NCBI GenBank assembly: GCA_902798285.1
Contig: CADBVZ010000003.1
Location: forward strand, 1 to 41,817
From: an uncultured Prevotella sp.
GTDB taxonomy: Bacteria > Bacteroidota > Bacteroidia > Bacteroidales > Bacteroidaceae
Reading direction: 5' to 3'
Length of the DNA stretch: 41,817 bases
The position numbers were made by a program, and so were the translations under genes. Position 1 is the stretch's first letter, and each line of letters opens with the position of its first letter. Shown piece by piece: positions 10,001 to 17,582 of this stretch. The notes below the pieces were generated by a model, which was given only the letters and a program-made list of their open reading frames with translations, searched no databases and was not told where the DNA came from.

Positions 10001-10297
10001 AAGAAACGCTTGGAGGACAAACGCGTAAGCGATTGGTTCTCACCACGATGGACACTCTTTAACGAATGCTCTATCCTATCCATGGAGGAGGGCGAAGTGA
10101 AGGAGCGCAGACCTGACCGCGTGATGACTGACGGGAATGAATGGATAGTGGTAGACTTTAAGTTTGGTGCTCCCAAACCCGAATATCACGATCAGGTGCG
10201 TGAGTATATGCAGTTGCTCGCGTCGATGGGGCATCAGAACATCAAGGGATACCTCTGGTACGTGTATAGGAATGAAATATTGAAAATTGAAGATTGA
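7076..10297 (+). CDS. addA: AddA-type UvrD helicase-nuclease
   Basis: 1073 residues. Helicase-nuclease subunit that processes double-strand breaks for recombination. Superfamily 1A motifs in order: Walker A KASAGSGKTF (residues 9-18), motif Ia TFTNKATEEM (near 43), motif II DEFQDTS (near 393), motif III GDVKQSIYRWR (near 424), motif V SIHKSKGLEYDH (near 730), motif VI LYVAFTRACKSL (near 808). The C-terminus is a RecB-type nuclease: GSILHEVF near 935, then RPDRV and WIVVDFKFG near 1022. The last residues KIED and the stop are made by an ATTGAAA heptad array. The partner nuclease gene follows after that array. Pfam-style annotation might call this only a UvrD-helicase-domain protein; the pairing with addB supports AddA. 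Confidence 0.88.
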   Translation: MVKPLTVYKASAGSGKTFTLATEYIRLLVENPQSYRTILAVTFTNKATEEMKMRILSQLYGIAHQLPDSEGYLKAIEERTGYKPQLISERAATALTNLLHNYNYFRVETIDTFFQSVLRNMARELDLTTNLRIGLNDTQVEELAVDQLISDLTTTDILLQWILKYIMENIQDDKSWNVISQIKTFGRNIFRDEYKAVCQQLEQKMAEPGFFDDYTRSLREVRKAAEDRMKEIGESFFDALEGESLTVDDLANKSRGIASFFQKLRNGVFDPSIENATVANCLGNPEKWCAKTHPQHDYIVALAESMLGDILRFAVEERPKQWKLYKSADLTLKHLNQLRLLNHIETKVHELNAGANRFLLSDTQQLLHSLIGESDSPFIFEKIGTQIEHVMIDEFQDTSTVQWQNFKVLLSEAMSHEDTSNLVVGDVKQSIYRWRSGDWRLLNDIERQFSALQIETRNLGTNYRSERRVIAFNNAFFHHAAELEYQSQEELSKTEAEQLKKAYADVEQQVPEKRKQEGMIDIRLLPADEYQENVLSHTEETIRELMSKGASQRDIAILVRTNSLIPIIATYFMEHMKEVSIVSDEAFRLDASSAVCLLVHALRLIVHPDDRLTKAAIVKTWQCDIQENAKADEELLLADNDLDALLPEEYVGHFEELLTLPLYELCERLYAIFELERIEGQGAYLCAFYDHLTDFVSENTSDIDSFLTEWDETISGKTIQSDETNGIRLISIHKSKGLEYDHVICPFCDWQLEKTGNVLWCRPTEAPFNDLPIAPIDYSQKHMMGTIYESDYLQEHLQNTVDNLNLLYVAFTRACKSLTVIGKRGAKSTRSALIEQCLPLVAKSLPEATLEGLQDEKGELHFSYGEINIKPEVVDLFHQPTTNPFLQPSAPVGVKVETFESKVDFKQSNRSKAFLEGDDEENQQHRNYIQTGSILHEVFSTIRTTADIPEALQRLQFEGVLYDEQITAERITTMLKKRLEDKRVSDWFSPRWTLFNECSILSMEEGEVKERRPDRVMTDGNEWIVVDFKFGAPKPEYHDQVREYMQLLASMGHQNIKGYLWYVYRNEILKIED

Positions 10298-10348
10298 AAA
10301 TTGAAAATTGAAGCATAAAGCTTAAAGCTTAATGCTCAAAGCTCAAAG
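10279..10348. repeat. Ten-unit heptad array between addA and addB
   Basis: Seventy bases in one uninterrupted 7-base register. ATTGAAA-type units (five, ending A or G) are followed by CATAAAG, CTTAAAG, CTTAATG and CTCAAAG twice. It contains the addA stop (10295-10297), fills the whole gap, and ends three bases before the addB ATG. It is the longest array in the window and joins two repeat types in phase. Confidence 0.88.
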
Positions 10349-10351
10349 AAT

Positions 10352-12967
10352 ATGAAGAGTTTTTTAGAATCTGTTGCAGAAGATCTGCTCAAGAGATACG
10401 GCACCGACCTGTCGCGTGTGGCTGTGGTGTTTCCCAATAAGCGTGCATCGCTCTTCCTGAATGATGCATTGGCGCGTCAGGCTGGGAAACCCATCTGGAG
10501 TCCTTCATATATCACTATCAGCGAACTATTCCGCAGTCACTCCCAGTTGAAAGTGGCCGACCCCATCCTGCTGGTATGTGAACTCCATAAATGCTTCACC
10601 GCATGTACGGGTATCGACGAGACGCTCGACCACTTCTACGGTTGGGGACAATTGTTACTAGCCGACTTCGACGATCTGGACAAGAACATGGCGCCAGCAG
10701 ATAAGGTGTTTGCCAATCTGCGCGATATACACGAGCTCGATGATGTGTCGTATCTCACTGAGGAGCAGCGCGAGATGATTCGCCGTTTCTTCAGCAATTT
10801 CACCGATGATCATAATTCCGAACTCAAGCAGCGATTCCTACGCCTGTGGAGTCACATCGGCGATATCTATCGTAACTACAACGAACGACTGGCCAGTCAG
10901 CAGCTCTGCTACGAGGGAGCGCTCTATCGACAGGTGGCCACGAATGAGCATCTGGAATTCGACTATGATGCCTACGTGTTTATAGGTTTCAACCTTCTGC
11001 AACAGGTGGAGCAGGTACTGTTCCGCAGGCTGGAGCAAGAGGGCAAGGCCGTATTCTATCAGGACACCGAGGAACAGCCGCCACGAGAGGTATCGTTCAT
11101 CTCGGCTCCGACGGAGAATATCCAGGCGCGCTACGTGAGTGAATGGCTCACGCCTGAGCGCATAGCAGCAGGAAGGCGCACAGCAATCGTACTCTGCAAC
11201 GAGGGATTGTTGCAGGCGGTGGTTCACTGTCTGCCTGACAGTGTGACGAAGGTGAACGTCACCACGGGATATCCTTTGTTACAGACGCCTGTGGCATCGC
11301 TCATTGGTGAACTGTTGAATCTGCAGGTAAACGGATGGTCGACAAAATCAGGCGCCTTCCGTCGTCGCTGGCTCGAAATCGTGGGCAGGCATCCTTACGC
11401 CCAACAACTGCCTGAGGACTATGCTGCAGAACACTATACAGATAACAGCGCCCTACTCCACTGGTTGCTCAGGATTGTTCGCCACGTATCGCTGAATGCG
11501 GTGTATTCCACGCTCAATTCGGAGAGTCTTTTCCGCATGTACACGCTCCTGAATCGACTGGCAGATCTCGTGGACAGCGGTGTGCTGAGTGTTGACGTCA
11601 TCACCCTGCAGCGACTCATCCAGCAACTCATTCAACAGACGACGATACCCTTCCACGGCGAACCCGCCGAAGGTATTCAGGTGATGGGTGTGCTGGAAAC
11701 GCGTAACCTCGACTTCGACCATGTGTTGTTGCTCTCATGTAACGAGGGAAATATGCCTCGTGGCGTGAACGACACCTCGTTTATTCCCTACGCCATCCGT
11801 AAAGCCTACGGACTGACAACGGTGGATCATAAGGTGGCCATCTATCAGCACTATTTTACTAGGCTGCTTCAGCGCGCCAACGATGTCACCATTGCATACT
11901 GTAATGCCACGAGCGATGGTAAGACGGGAGAAATGTCGCGATTCATGCTGCAACTCATGATTGAGCGACCACTTAACAAGTCGGTATCACCTATCAAATT
12001 CCTGACGCTCCGAGCTGGGCAGCAACCTCAGTTACGCATGCCTCAGAAACTGGAAAAGACGCCCGAGGTGATAGAGACGCTCAAGCACAGGTTTGCAAGA
12101 GAGAGAGGCGGTATCAGTCCTACTGCCATCAGTAGTTATCTGCGTTGCCAGCTTCGCTTCTTCTATCGCTACGTGAGCAATCTGCAGGAGCCCGACGAGA
12201 ATGAAGAGGAACTGATAGACAACCGAGCCTTTGGAAACATTTTCCATCGTGCTTGCGAAACGATTTACAAACCATTCCTGGGGCAGCCCATCACAGCATT
12301 GCAGATAGATGACTGGCTGAAGAGTGGCGTAGAGATAGAACGTGCCGTTGATGCTGCCATCTACGAAGAGCTTCACGTCAGCAATCTCGACGGATTGCAG
12401 CTCATCAATCGCGAGGTCATCATTAAATACGTGCGTCTGCTACTCGAAGTTGACAGGAAACTGACGCCTTTCACCATCATCGGACTCGAGAAACGTGTGG
12501 ATATGCCTTACGGCGATACGATCATTGGCGGATACATTGACCGTCTGGATATGGTAACGGATCCGGAAACCGGCGAGGATCGCATCCGCGTCATCGACTA
12601 CAAAACCGGAGCCCGTAAGCACAAGGATCTGGCAGATGTGGATGCCATCTTTGATACAGCCAATATTCCCAATCACAGCGACTACTATCTGCAGGCTTTC
12701 CTCTATAGTCACATTGTGCGTCAGGAGGCGTCGCAGCCTGTATCGCCCAGTCTGCTGTTCATTCAGCATGCAGGAGGCGAAGACTATGACCCGACGCTCA
12801 AACTGGGGCGTGAACCTGTAAGAGACATCGCCACTGAGTCAGAACGCTATATGCAGCTTCTCAGCGAGACCATCGACAGCATCTTCAACCCTGAGCTATC
12901 GTTTTCGCCCACAGATGATACGGCTCGCTGTCGTACCTGTCCGTACGCTGCTTTATGCGGAAAATAA
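10352..12967 (+). CDS. addB: AddB-type PD-(D/E)XK nuclease
   Basis: 871 residues. Partner of AddA: a helicase-like scaffold with an inactive ATPase site and a second nuclease domain. The N-terminal VVFPNKRASLFLND (near residue 25) takes the place of Walker A. The C-terminal part shows an FHRACE motif near 630 and the nuclease core IRVIDYKTG near 747. Four Cys fit the AddB iron-sulfur fold: one in YLRCQLRFFYRY near 597 and three in CRTCPYAALC at the extreme C-terminus. It is shorter than Firmicutes AddB (about 1150), which fits the Bacteroidota form. It is probably co-transcribed with addA. Confidence 0.85.
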   Translation: MKSFLESVAEDLLKRYGTDLSRVAVVFPNKRASLFLNDALARQAGKPIWSPSYITISELFRSHSQLKVADPILLVCELHKCFTACTGIDETLDHFYGWGQLLLADFDDLDKNMAPADKVFANLRDIHELDDVSYLTEEQREMIRRFFSNFTDDHNSELKQRFLRLWSHIGDIYRNYNERLASQQLCYEGALYRQVATNEHLEFDYDAYVFIGFNLLQQVEQVLFRRLEQEGKAVFYQDTEEQPPREVSFISAPTENIQARYVSEWLTPERIAAGRRTAIVLCNEGLLQAVVHCLPDSVTKVNVTTGYPLLQTPVASLIGELLNLQVNGWSTKSGAFRRRWLEIVGRHPYAQQLPEDYAAEHYTDNSALLHWLLRIVRHVSLNAVYSTLNSESLFRMYTLLNRLADLVDSGVLSVDVITLQRLIQQLIQQTTIPFHGEPAEGIQVMGVLETRNLDFDHVLLLSCNEGNMPRGVNDTSFIPYAIRKAYGLTTVDHKVAIYQHYFTRLLQRANDVTIAYCNATSDGKTGEMSRFMLQLMIERPLNKSVSPIKFLTLRAGQQPQLRMPQKLEKTPEVIETLKHRFARERGGISPTAISSYLRCQLRFFYRYVSNLQEPDENEEELIDNRAFGNIFHRACETIYKPFLGQPITALQIDDWLKSGVEIERAVDAAIYEELHVSNLDGLQLINREVIIKYVRLLLEVDRKLTPFTIIGLEKRVDMPYGDTIIGGYIDRLDMVTDPETGEDRIRVIDYKTGARKHKDLADVDAIFDTANIPNHSDYYLQAFLYSHIVRQEASQPVSPSLLFIQHAGGEDYDPTLKLGREPVRDIATESERYMQLLSETIDSIFNPELSFSPTDDTARCRTCPYAALCGK

Positions 12968-12991
12968 GATGAAAGTAAATACCCCTAAGAT

Positions 12992-13795
12992 ATGATATTC
13001 TATTTCTCAGGAACAGGCAACACCCGATGGGTGGCACAGCAGATAGCAGAAGCCATCGGCGAGAAACTGCTGTATATTCCCGATTTGATAAGAAACGAGC
13101 AGTATGAGTTTACACTCCAGGAGGAGGAGCGTTTAGGCTTCTGTTTTCCCACGCACGGATGGCAGCCACCAAGGATTGTAAGGGATTTCATCAGCAGGAT
13201 GAAAGTGCACAAGGCCACTTTCTGTTGGGCACTGACAACGTGTGGAGACAACATGGGTGAGGCGATGACAATTCTGAATCGCGATCTGGCCAAGAGCGAA
13301 GGGTTACGATCGGCTGAGGGCGAACCCTTACAGGCAGAAACTCAGTTCTCAGTCATTATGCCTGAGAGTTATGTTTGTCTGCCGTTCATGAAGACCGACC
13401 CTGAGGATAAAGAACACTGGAAGATAGAAAACGCCAAGCACCAGATACATCACATCATCAGCGTGATTAAGGACAGGAAGCGGGGGATTGTGGAGTTAGA
13501 GAAAGGTGCTACTCCCCGACTCTATTCATACGTGATTGGTGGCTACTTCAACGCTAAGATGATAACCGATAAGAAATTCATGGTTGATGCTGAGAAATGT
13601 ATCAGTTGCGGTAAGTGCGCCAAGATATGTCCGGTGGATAATATAAAAGGTACACCCCCCGAATGGTTACATAATGGAAGGTGTACCTGTTGTCTGGCCT
13701 GTTATCACTATTGTCCTACGCACGCCATTAACTACGGCAGCATCACACGTAAGCGCGACCAATACTACTTTAATAGACGCGGGGACCAAAAATAG
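12992..13795 (+). CDS. EFR1-family flavodoxin/ferredoxin protein
   Basis: 267 residues. The N-terminal flavodoxin-like half opens with FYFSGTGNTRWVA, the FMN phosphate-binding loop. The C-terminal half carries two 4Fe-4S motifs: CISCGKCAKICP near residue 203 and CTCCLACYHYCP near 229. This combination is typical of the EFR1 (ferredoxin-fused flavodoxin) family of cytosolic anaerobic electron-transfer proteins; the physiological partner is unknown. It starts 24 bases after addB and may share its transcript. The 3' end overlaps the convergent yggS gene by 26 bases. Confidence 0.85.
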   Translation: MIFYFSGTGNTRWVAQQIAEAIGEKLLYIPDLIRNEQYEFTLQEEERLGFCFPTHGWQPPRIVRDFISRMKVHKATFCWALTTCGDNMGEAMTILNRDLAKSEGLRSAEGEPLQAETQFSVIMPESYVCLPFMKTDPEDKEHWKIENAKHQIHHIISVIKDRKRGIVELEKGATPRLYSYVIGGYFNAKMITDKKFMVDAEKCISCGKCAKICPVDNIKGTPPEWLHNGRCTCCLACYHYCPTHAINYGSITRKRDQYYFNRRGDQK

Positions 13796-14447
13796 TGGTA
13801 CCAATACGGACCATCGTAGAACGCGTCTGGAGGGCTATCAGATAATCATCGCTCATACCCCATGAACGTTCGCAGAAGGCCTCATCATTGGCAAAATATT
13901 TCGCTTTAACTTCATCGAAGAAATCGCTGGCAGTCTGCATCTCGCCACGTATCTGTTCCTTGTCGTCAACAAACGAGGCCATCATCATCAGACCACAGAT
14001 CTGCACATACTTCATATCGCGCCATTCACCAGTTTCGAGTAATTCTCGACAGGCATCGAGTGTCAATCCATACTTGGTAGCTTCTTCGGCAATATGAAGT
14101 TCGAGCAGTACCTTGATGGTTCGTCCGCACTTCTCGGCTTGTTTGTTAATCTCTTTCAAGAGCTTTAACGAGTCAACTGCCTCGATCATAGATACATACG
14201 GTACAATGTATTTCACCTTATTCGTCTGCAGATGACCAATAAAATGCCACTCAATATCCTTGGGCAATTGTTCATGCTTCAGGCGCAATTCCTGTTCATG
14301 ACTCTCGCCAAACACACGCTGGCCTTCCTCGTAGGCGGCCATAATGTATTCGTTAGGGTGATACTTGGAAATTGCCACAAGGCGCGTACCCTGTGGCAAT
14401 GTATCTAGAACCTGATGCAGATGACCTTTAACGTCGTAATCTATCAT
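13770..14447 (-). CDS. YggS/PLPBP-family PLP-homeostasis protein
   Basis: 225 residues, the usual size. Cytosolic single-domain fold-type III PLP carrier that buffers pyridoxal phosphate; no racemase activity is expected. The PLP lysine is K28 in VAISKYHP. Family blocks follow: WHFIGHLQTNK, a GLMMMASF strand, SWGMSDDY near residue 195, and TIFGPR at the end for phosphate binding. The usual FGENY is FGESHEQEL here. Its ATG overlaps the end of the upstream DUF4494 gene by 4 bases, so the two are probably coupled. Confidence 0.9.
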   Translation of the reverse strand: MIDYDVKGHLHQVLDTLPQGTRLVAISKYHPNEYIMAAYEEGQRVFGESHEQELRLKHEQLPKDIEWHFIGHLQTNKVKYIVPYVSMIEAVDSLKLLKEINKQAEKCGRTIKVLLELHIAEEATKYGLTLDACRELLETGEWRDMKYVQICGLMMMASFVDDKEQIRGEMQTASDFFDEVKAKYFANDEAFCERSWGMSDDYLIALQTRSTMVRIGTTIFGPRVY

Positions 14448-14926
14448 TGTTCGTATTCTGGTTTGTCAGCATTATTGTCTGACTTCTTATACTCATAAAC
14501 ATCCATCAAAGTAGTCTCGGCTACAGAGGCAATCACATAGTCAATCATTGTGCCACTCATCACCTCTTCGATGTTCTTAACAGCACCATTAAACGTGCCT
14601 GCCTGACAGAGATAGGTAACGCTGGAGCGCTTCTCTTTTTCTGTCTTCTCATCGATAGTGATAAACTGGAGCTTAGCCTTAAACCAACGGTCGGCCATCT
14701 CGTCGTCGGAGAAGAAAATCTCCTTATAAGCAGCCTTCTTAATGTCGGCCACATCGAATTCTCCACTAATATAGGATGACATTTCCTCAATAATACGCTT
14801 CTCGGCCTCACTGAAACTGAGGGCGTCGACTACGTAGGATTCTGTAACTTTCTTCTGCAAGCCGTCTTCCATTACTTTCTCATAACGGATCTTGCACTCA
14901 AACCAATTTGCTGTTCTGCTTCTCAT
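14444..14926 (-). CDS. DUF4494 protein
   Basis: 160 residues, no signal peptide or membrane segment. The opening (NWFECKIRYEKVMEDG), the SFSEAEKRI stretch and the central WFKAKLQFITIDEKT-EKEK block match the Bacteroidota DUF4494 family as I remember it. The function is unknown. It sits between the pseudokinase gene (2-base gap) and yggS (4-base overlap). The C-terminal 15 residues are charged and probably disordered. Confidence 0.82.
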   Translation of the reverse strand: MRSRTANWFECKIRYEKVMEDGLQKKVTESYVVDALSFSEAEKRIIEEMSSYISGEFDVADIKKAAYKEIFFSDDEMADRWFKAKLQFITIDEKTEKEKRSSVTYLCQAGTFNGAVKNIEEVMSGTMIDYVIASVAETTLMDVYEYKKSDNNADKPEYEQ

Positions 14927-14928
14927 TG

Positions 14929-16254
14929 TTATTTTTTATCTGTTGTATTTGTTTTCTTAGCGGGCTCGTCGGCTTCGGCTTTCTTACGAATGCCCATATA
15001 ATCCTTATCGAGCTCCTTCATTTTCTTAGTGGTAAGCTGGTCGATAATCTCGGAAGCGATACGCTGTGAGCGCTCGTTACCAAGGTCGGCCTGCTTAGCG
15101 AGTTCCTGTTCCTTCTTGGCAAGTTCCTCAGTCATAGCCTTGCTGCGAACCATGAATTCCTTCTCGCTCATATTCATCTTCTCGTTATTGTAAACGCGAG
15201 AGAGAATCTGATCGGCAGCACGTGAGAACTGCTTACGGAAGATAGCCTCAGCCTTTGCCTGATACTCACGAAGTTTACGATCATCGACACTGACGGAGTC
15301 ATTAATCTTGGCTTGCTTACTGACGGCTTCGGCAATAGCCGCAGAGTCAGCATCGGCTCCAATGCCAAAGAGCAGATCGCCATCCTCGTCGAGCATATCG
15401 TCGGGAATAGGTTCTTCGACGGGTTTCACATATTCTATATCATCAGGACTGGGCAGCAAATAGAAATATCCACCCACGACTACAAGCGCAATCGCCAGAG
15501 CACCTATAGCCATCAGGGCCGTCTTGCGGAAACTATGACGCACCTGAAGGGCCTGCCAGAAATCAGCCACTGAAGCATAACGATGAGCAGGATCCTCGGC
15601 TGTTGCCTTATCAAAAACGCCCTTTAACTCAATGGGCACTCCTGAAGACAGATAAAGCCACTGTGCAAACTTAGCCAACGAATAGACATCGCTGCGGGCA
15701 TCAATCTGCGAAGAACGCAAGACTTCGGGGGCCACAAACTCCTCATCGCCATCGTACAACACATCCTGATCAAGTTTCTGATAATAGGAACCATGAAGGA
15801 GAAGGCGTACGGTAGAATCACTCTTACGTACAAACACATTATCGGGCGAGAAGCATACGTGGAATACATCATGCTCGTTAATCAGACGAGTAATTTCAAC
15901 CAAATCGCGAAGCGTATCGTGGATAAAGTCTTTCTTGGCCACAATAGCAGGGTTCTCATTAAGCAACTGTCCGAATGTCATGAAGTTGCCAACCTCTACT
16001 GCAATGGCATAAACACCATCCTCGCCTTCATTGGGAGAAAAATGCAACTGATGGCGATCGGTTATCTTCTCCATTTCAGCAGCTTCTGTACGAACGCTGT
16101 TGGCAAAAGTAACATAATCGGCCAAATCGTCATGGAACTCTACAAAGTTTGAATATTTTCCGTCGATAAGCCGCTTGTAAAAGTAGCCATAAGGAAGACG
16201 GACCTTCATAGTCTGGCGTGCATCACGTGTTTCTAATAACTCCTCGAAATTCAT
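14929..16254 (-). CDS. Membrane protein with a degenerate Ser/Thr-kinase-like domain
   Basis: 441 residues from ATG 16254; a start further upstream (16287) would lie ahead of the promoter at 16275-16282. Residues 1-235 follow a protein-kinase C-lobe: HVCFSPDNVFV occupies the catalytic-loop position, APEV is the APE motif, and DARSDVYSLAKF is subdomain IX. The catalytic Asp and Lys (HRDxK) are replaced by Cys and Ser, no DFG is visible (LLLHGSYY instead), and no clear beta-3 Lys is seen, so it is probably a pseudokinase. One membrane helix (AIGALAIALVVVGGYFYLL, about 245-263) is followed by an acidic linker and a long charged coiled-coil-like region. It heads the operon with DUF4494 and yggS. 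Confidence 0.72.
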   Translation of the reverse strand: MNFEELLETRDARQTMKVRLPYGYFYKRLIDGKYSNFVEFHDDLADYVTFANSVRTEAAEMEKITDRHQLHFSPNEGEDGVYAIAVEVGNFMTFGQLLNENPAIVAKKDFIHDTLRDLVEITRLINEHDVFHVCFSPDNVFVRKSDSTVRLLLHGSYYQKLDQDVLYDGDEEFVAPEVLRSSQIDARSDVYSLAKFAQWLYLSSGVPIELKGVFDKATAEDPAHRYASVADFWQALQVRHSFRKTALMAIGALAIALVVVGGYFYLLPSPDDIEYVKPVEEPIPDDMLDEDGDLLFGIGADADSAAIAEAVSKQAKINDSVSVDDRKLREYQAKAEAIFRKQFSRAADQILSRVYNNEKMNMSEKEFMVRSKAMTEELAKKEQELAKQADLGNERSQRIASEIIDQLTTKKMKELDKDYMGIRKKAEADEPAKKTNTTDKK

Positions 16255-16274
16255 CGTTTGCTCAAATTTTGGTG

Positions 16275-16282
16275 CAAAAGTA
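16275..16282 (-). promoter_or_regulatory. -7 box for the pseudokinase operon
   Basis: TACTTTTG on the minus strand. It implies a start near 16270 and a leader of about 15 bases to ATG 16254, which decides the start codon. No convincing -33 TTTG was found at the usual distance. Confidence 0.55.
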
Positions 16283-16324
16283 AACAATTAAATTGAAAAA
16301 AAGCACGATTTAAAAAATTTTTAG

Positions 16325-16332
16325 TACCTTTG
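16325..16332 (+). promoter_or_regulatory. -7 box for the aminotransferase operon
   Basis: TACCTTTG on the plus strand, followed by GC. The divergent partner is at 16275-16282. The -33 element is weak: the nearest TTG (16293-16295) is about 10 bases too far upstream. Confidence 0.5.
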
Positions 16333-16340
16333 CACCGCAA

Positions 16341-16375
16341 AATAGTCAAATAGTAAATTGTCAAATTGTAAATAG
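16341..16375. repeat. 15-base tandem repeat in the aminotransferase leader
   Basis: Two 15-base units (16341-16355 and 16356-16370) plus a 5-base start of a third. Each unit is an 8+7 pair such as AATAGTCA + AATAGTA, then AATTGTCA + AATTGTA. It seems related in style to the heptad arrays. Confidence 0.65.
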
Positions 16376-16379
16376 AAAG

Positions 16380-17582
16380 ATGCCAGAGATATCAGTTCGC
16401 GGATTAGAGATGCCCGAGTCGCCAATCAGGAAACTCGCTCCTCTCGCTGTAGCCGCCAAGAAGAGAGGTACAAAGGTGTACCACCTGAACATCGGACAGC
16501 CAGACCTGCCAACACCGCAAGTAGGACTTGACGCCCTGAAGCAGATTGATCGTGAAATCCTGGAGTATTCACCCTCGCAGGGTTACCAGAGTTATCGCGA
16601 GAAGTTGGTAGACTATTATGCCAAGTACAACATCAACGTAACGGCCGACGATATCATTATTACCAGTGGTGGTAGTGAGGCAGTGCTGTTTGCCTTCCTC
16701 AGCTGCCTGAATCCTGGCGACGAGATCATCGTTCCTGAGCCTGCTTACGCAAACTATATGGCTTTTGCCATTTCGGCAGGCGCCAAGATCCGTACCATCG
16801 CAACCACGATCGAAGAAGGATTCTCATTACCCAAAGTGGAGAAGTTCGAAGAATTGATTAATGAGCGTACACGCGCCATTATGATTTGTAATCCCAACAA
16901 CCCGACGGGTTATCTGTATACACGTCGCGAGATGAATCAGATTCGAGATCTGGTGAAGAAGTACGATCTTTATCTCTTCTCCGACGAAGTTTACCGCGAA
17001 TATATCTACACGGGCTCACCTTATATCTCTGCCTGCCACTTGGAAGGTATCGAGCAGAACGTCATTCTGATTGACTCTGTATCAAAGCGTTATTCTGAGT
17101 GTGGTATCCGTATCGGTGCCTTGATCACGAAGAATGCAGAGGTAAGAAAGGCTGTGATGAAATTCTGTCAGGCCCGACTCTCTCCCCCACTTATCGGACA
17201 GATTGTGGCAGAGGCATCACTTGATGCACCTGAGGATTATTATCGTGATGTATACGATGAGTATGTGGAACGCCGTAAATGTCTGATTGACGGACTGAAT
17301 CGTATTCCCGGTGTTTATTCACCAATCCCCATGGGTGCTTTCTATACCGTAGCCAAATTGCCCGTTGACGATGCGGAGAAGTTCTGCCGCTGGTGTCTTT
17401 CGGAGTTTGAATACGAGGGAGAGACAGTGATGATGGCTCCTGCTGCTGGTTTCTACACCACTCCCGGAGCTGGCATCAATCAAGTGCGTATAGCCTACGT
17501 GCTGAAGAAGAAGGATCTGGAACGTGCACTCATTGTACTGCGTAAAGCACTCGAAGCATATCCGGGAAGAGTGGACGAATGA
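16380..17582 (+). CDS. PLP-dependent class I/II aminotransferase
   Basis: 400 residues, a full-length fold-type I aminotransferase of the aspartate-aminotransferase superfamily. It shows YSPSQGYQSYRE near residue 60, NPNNPTGYLY near 172, the SDEVYREY block near 200, and the PLP-binding lysine K236 in SVSKRYSECGIRIG; the C-terminal small domain is complete. Substrate cannot be read from the sequence: aspartate, aromatic or other 2-oxo acids are possible, so no symbol is given. The stop overlaps the following FtsX-type gene by 4 bases. Confidence 0.88.
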   Translation: MPEISVRGLEMPESPIRKLAPLAVAAKKRGTKVYHLNIGQPDLPTPQVGLDALKQIDREILEYSPSQGYQSYREKLVDYYAKYNINVTADDIIITSGGSEAVLFAFLSCLNPGDEIIVPEPAYANYMAFAISAGAKIRTIATTIEEGFSLPKVEKFEELINERTRAIMICNPNNPTGYLYTRREMNQIRDLVKKYDLYLFSDEVYREYIYTGSPYISACHLEGIEQNVILIDSVSKRYSECGIRIGALITKNAEVRKAVMKFCQARLSPPLIGQIVAEASLDAPEDYYRDVYDEYVERRKCLIDGLNRIPGVYSPIPMGAFYTVAKLPVDDAEKFCRWCLSEFEYEGETVMMAPAAGFYTTPGAGINQVRIAYVLKKKDLERALIVLRKALEAYPGRVDE

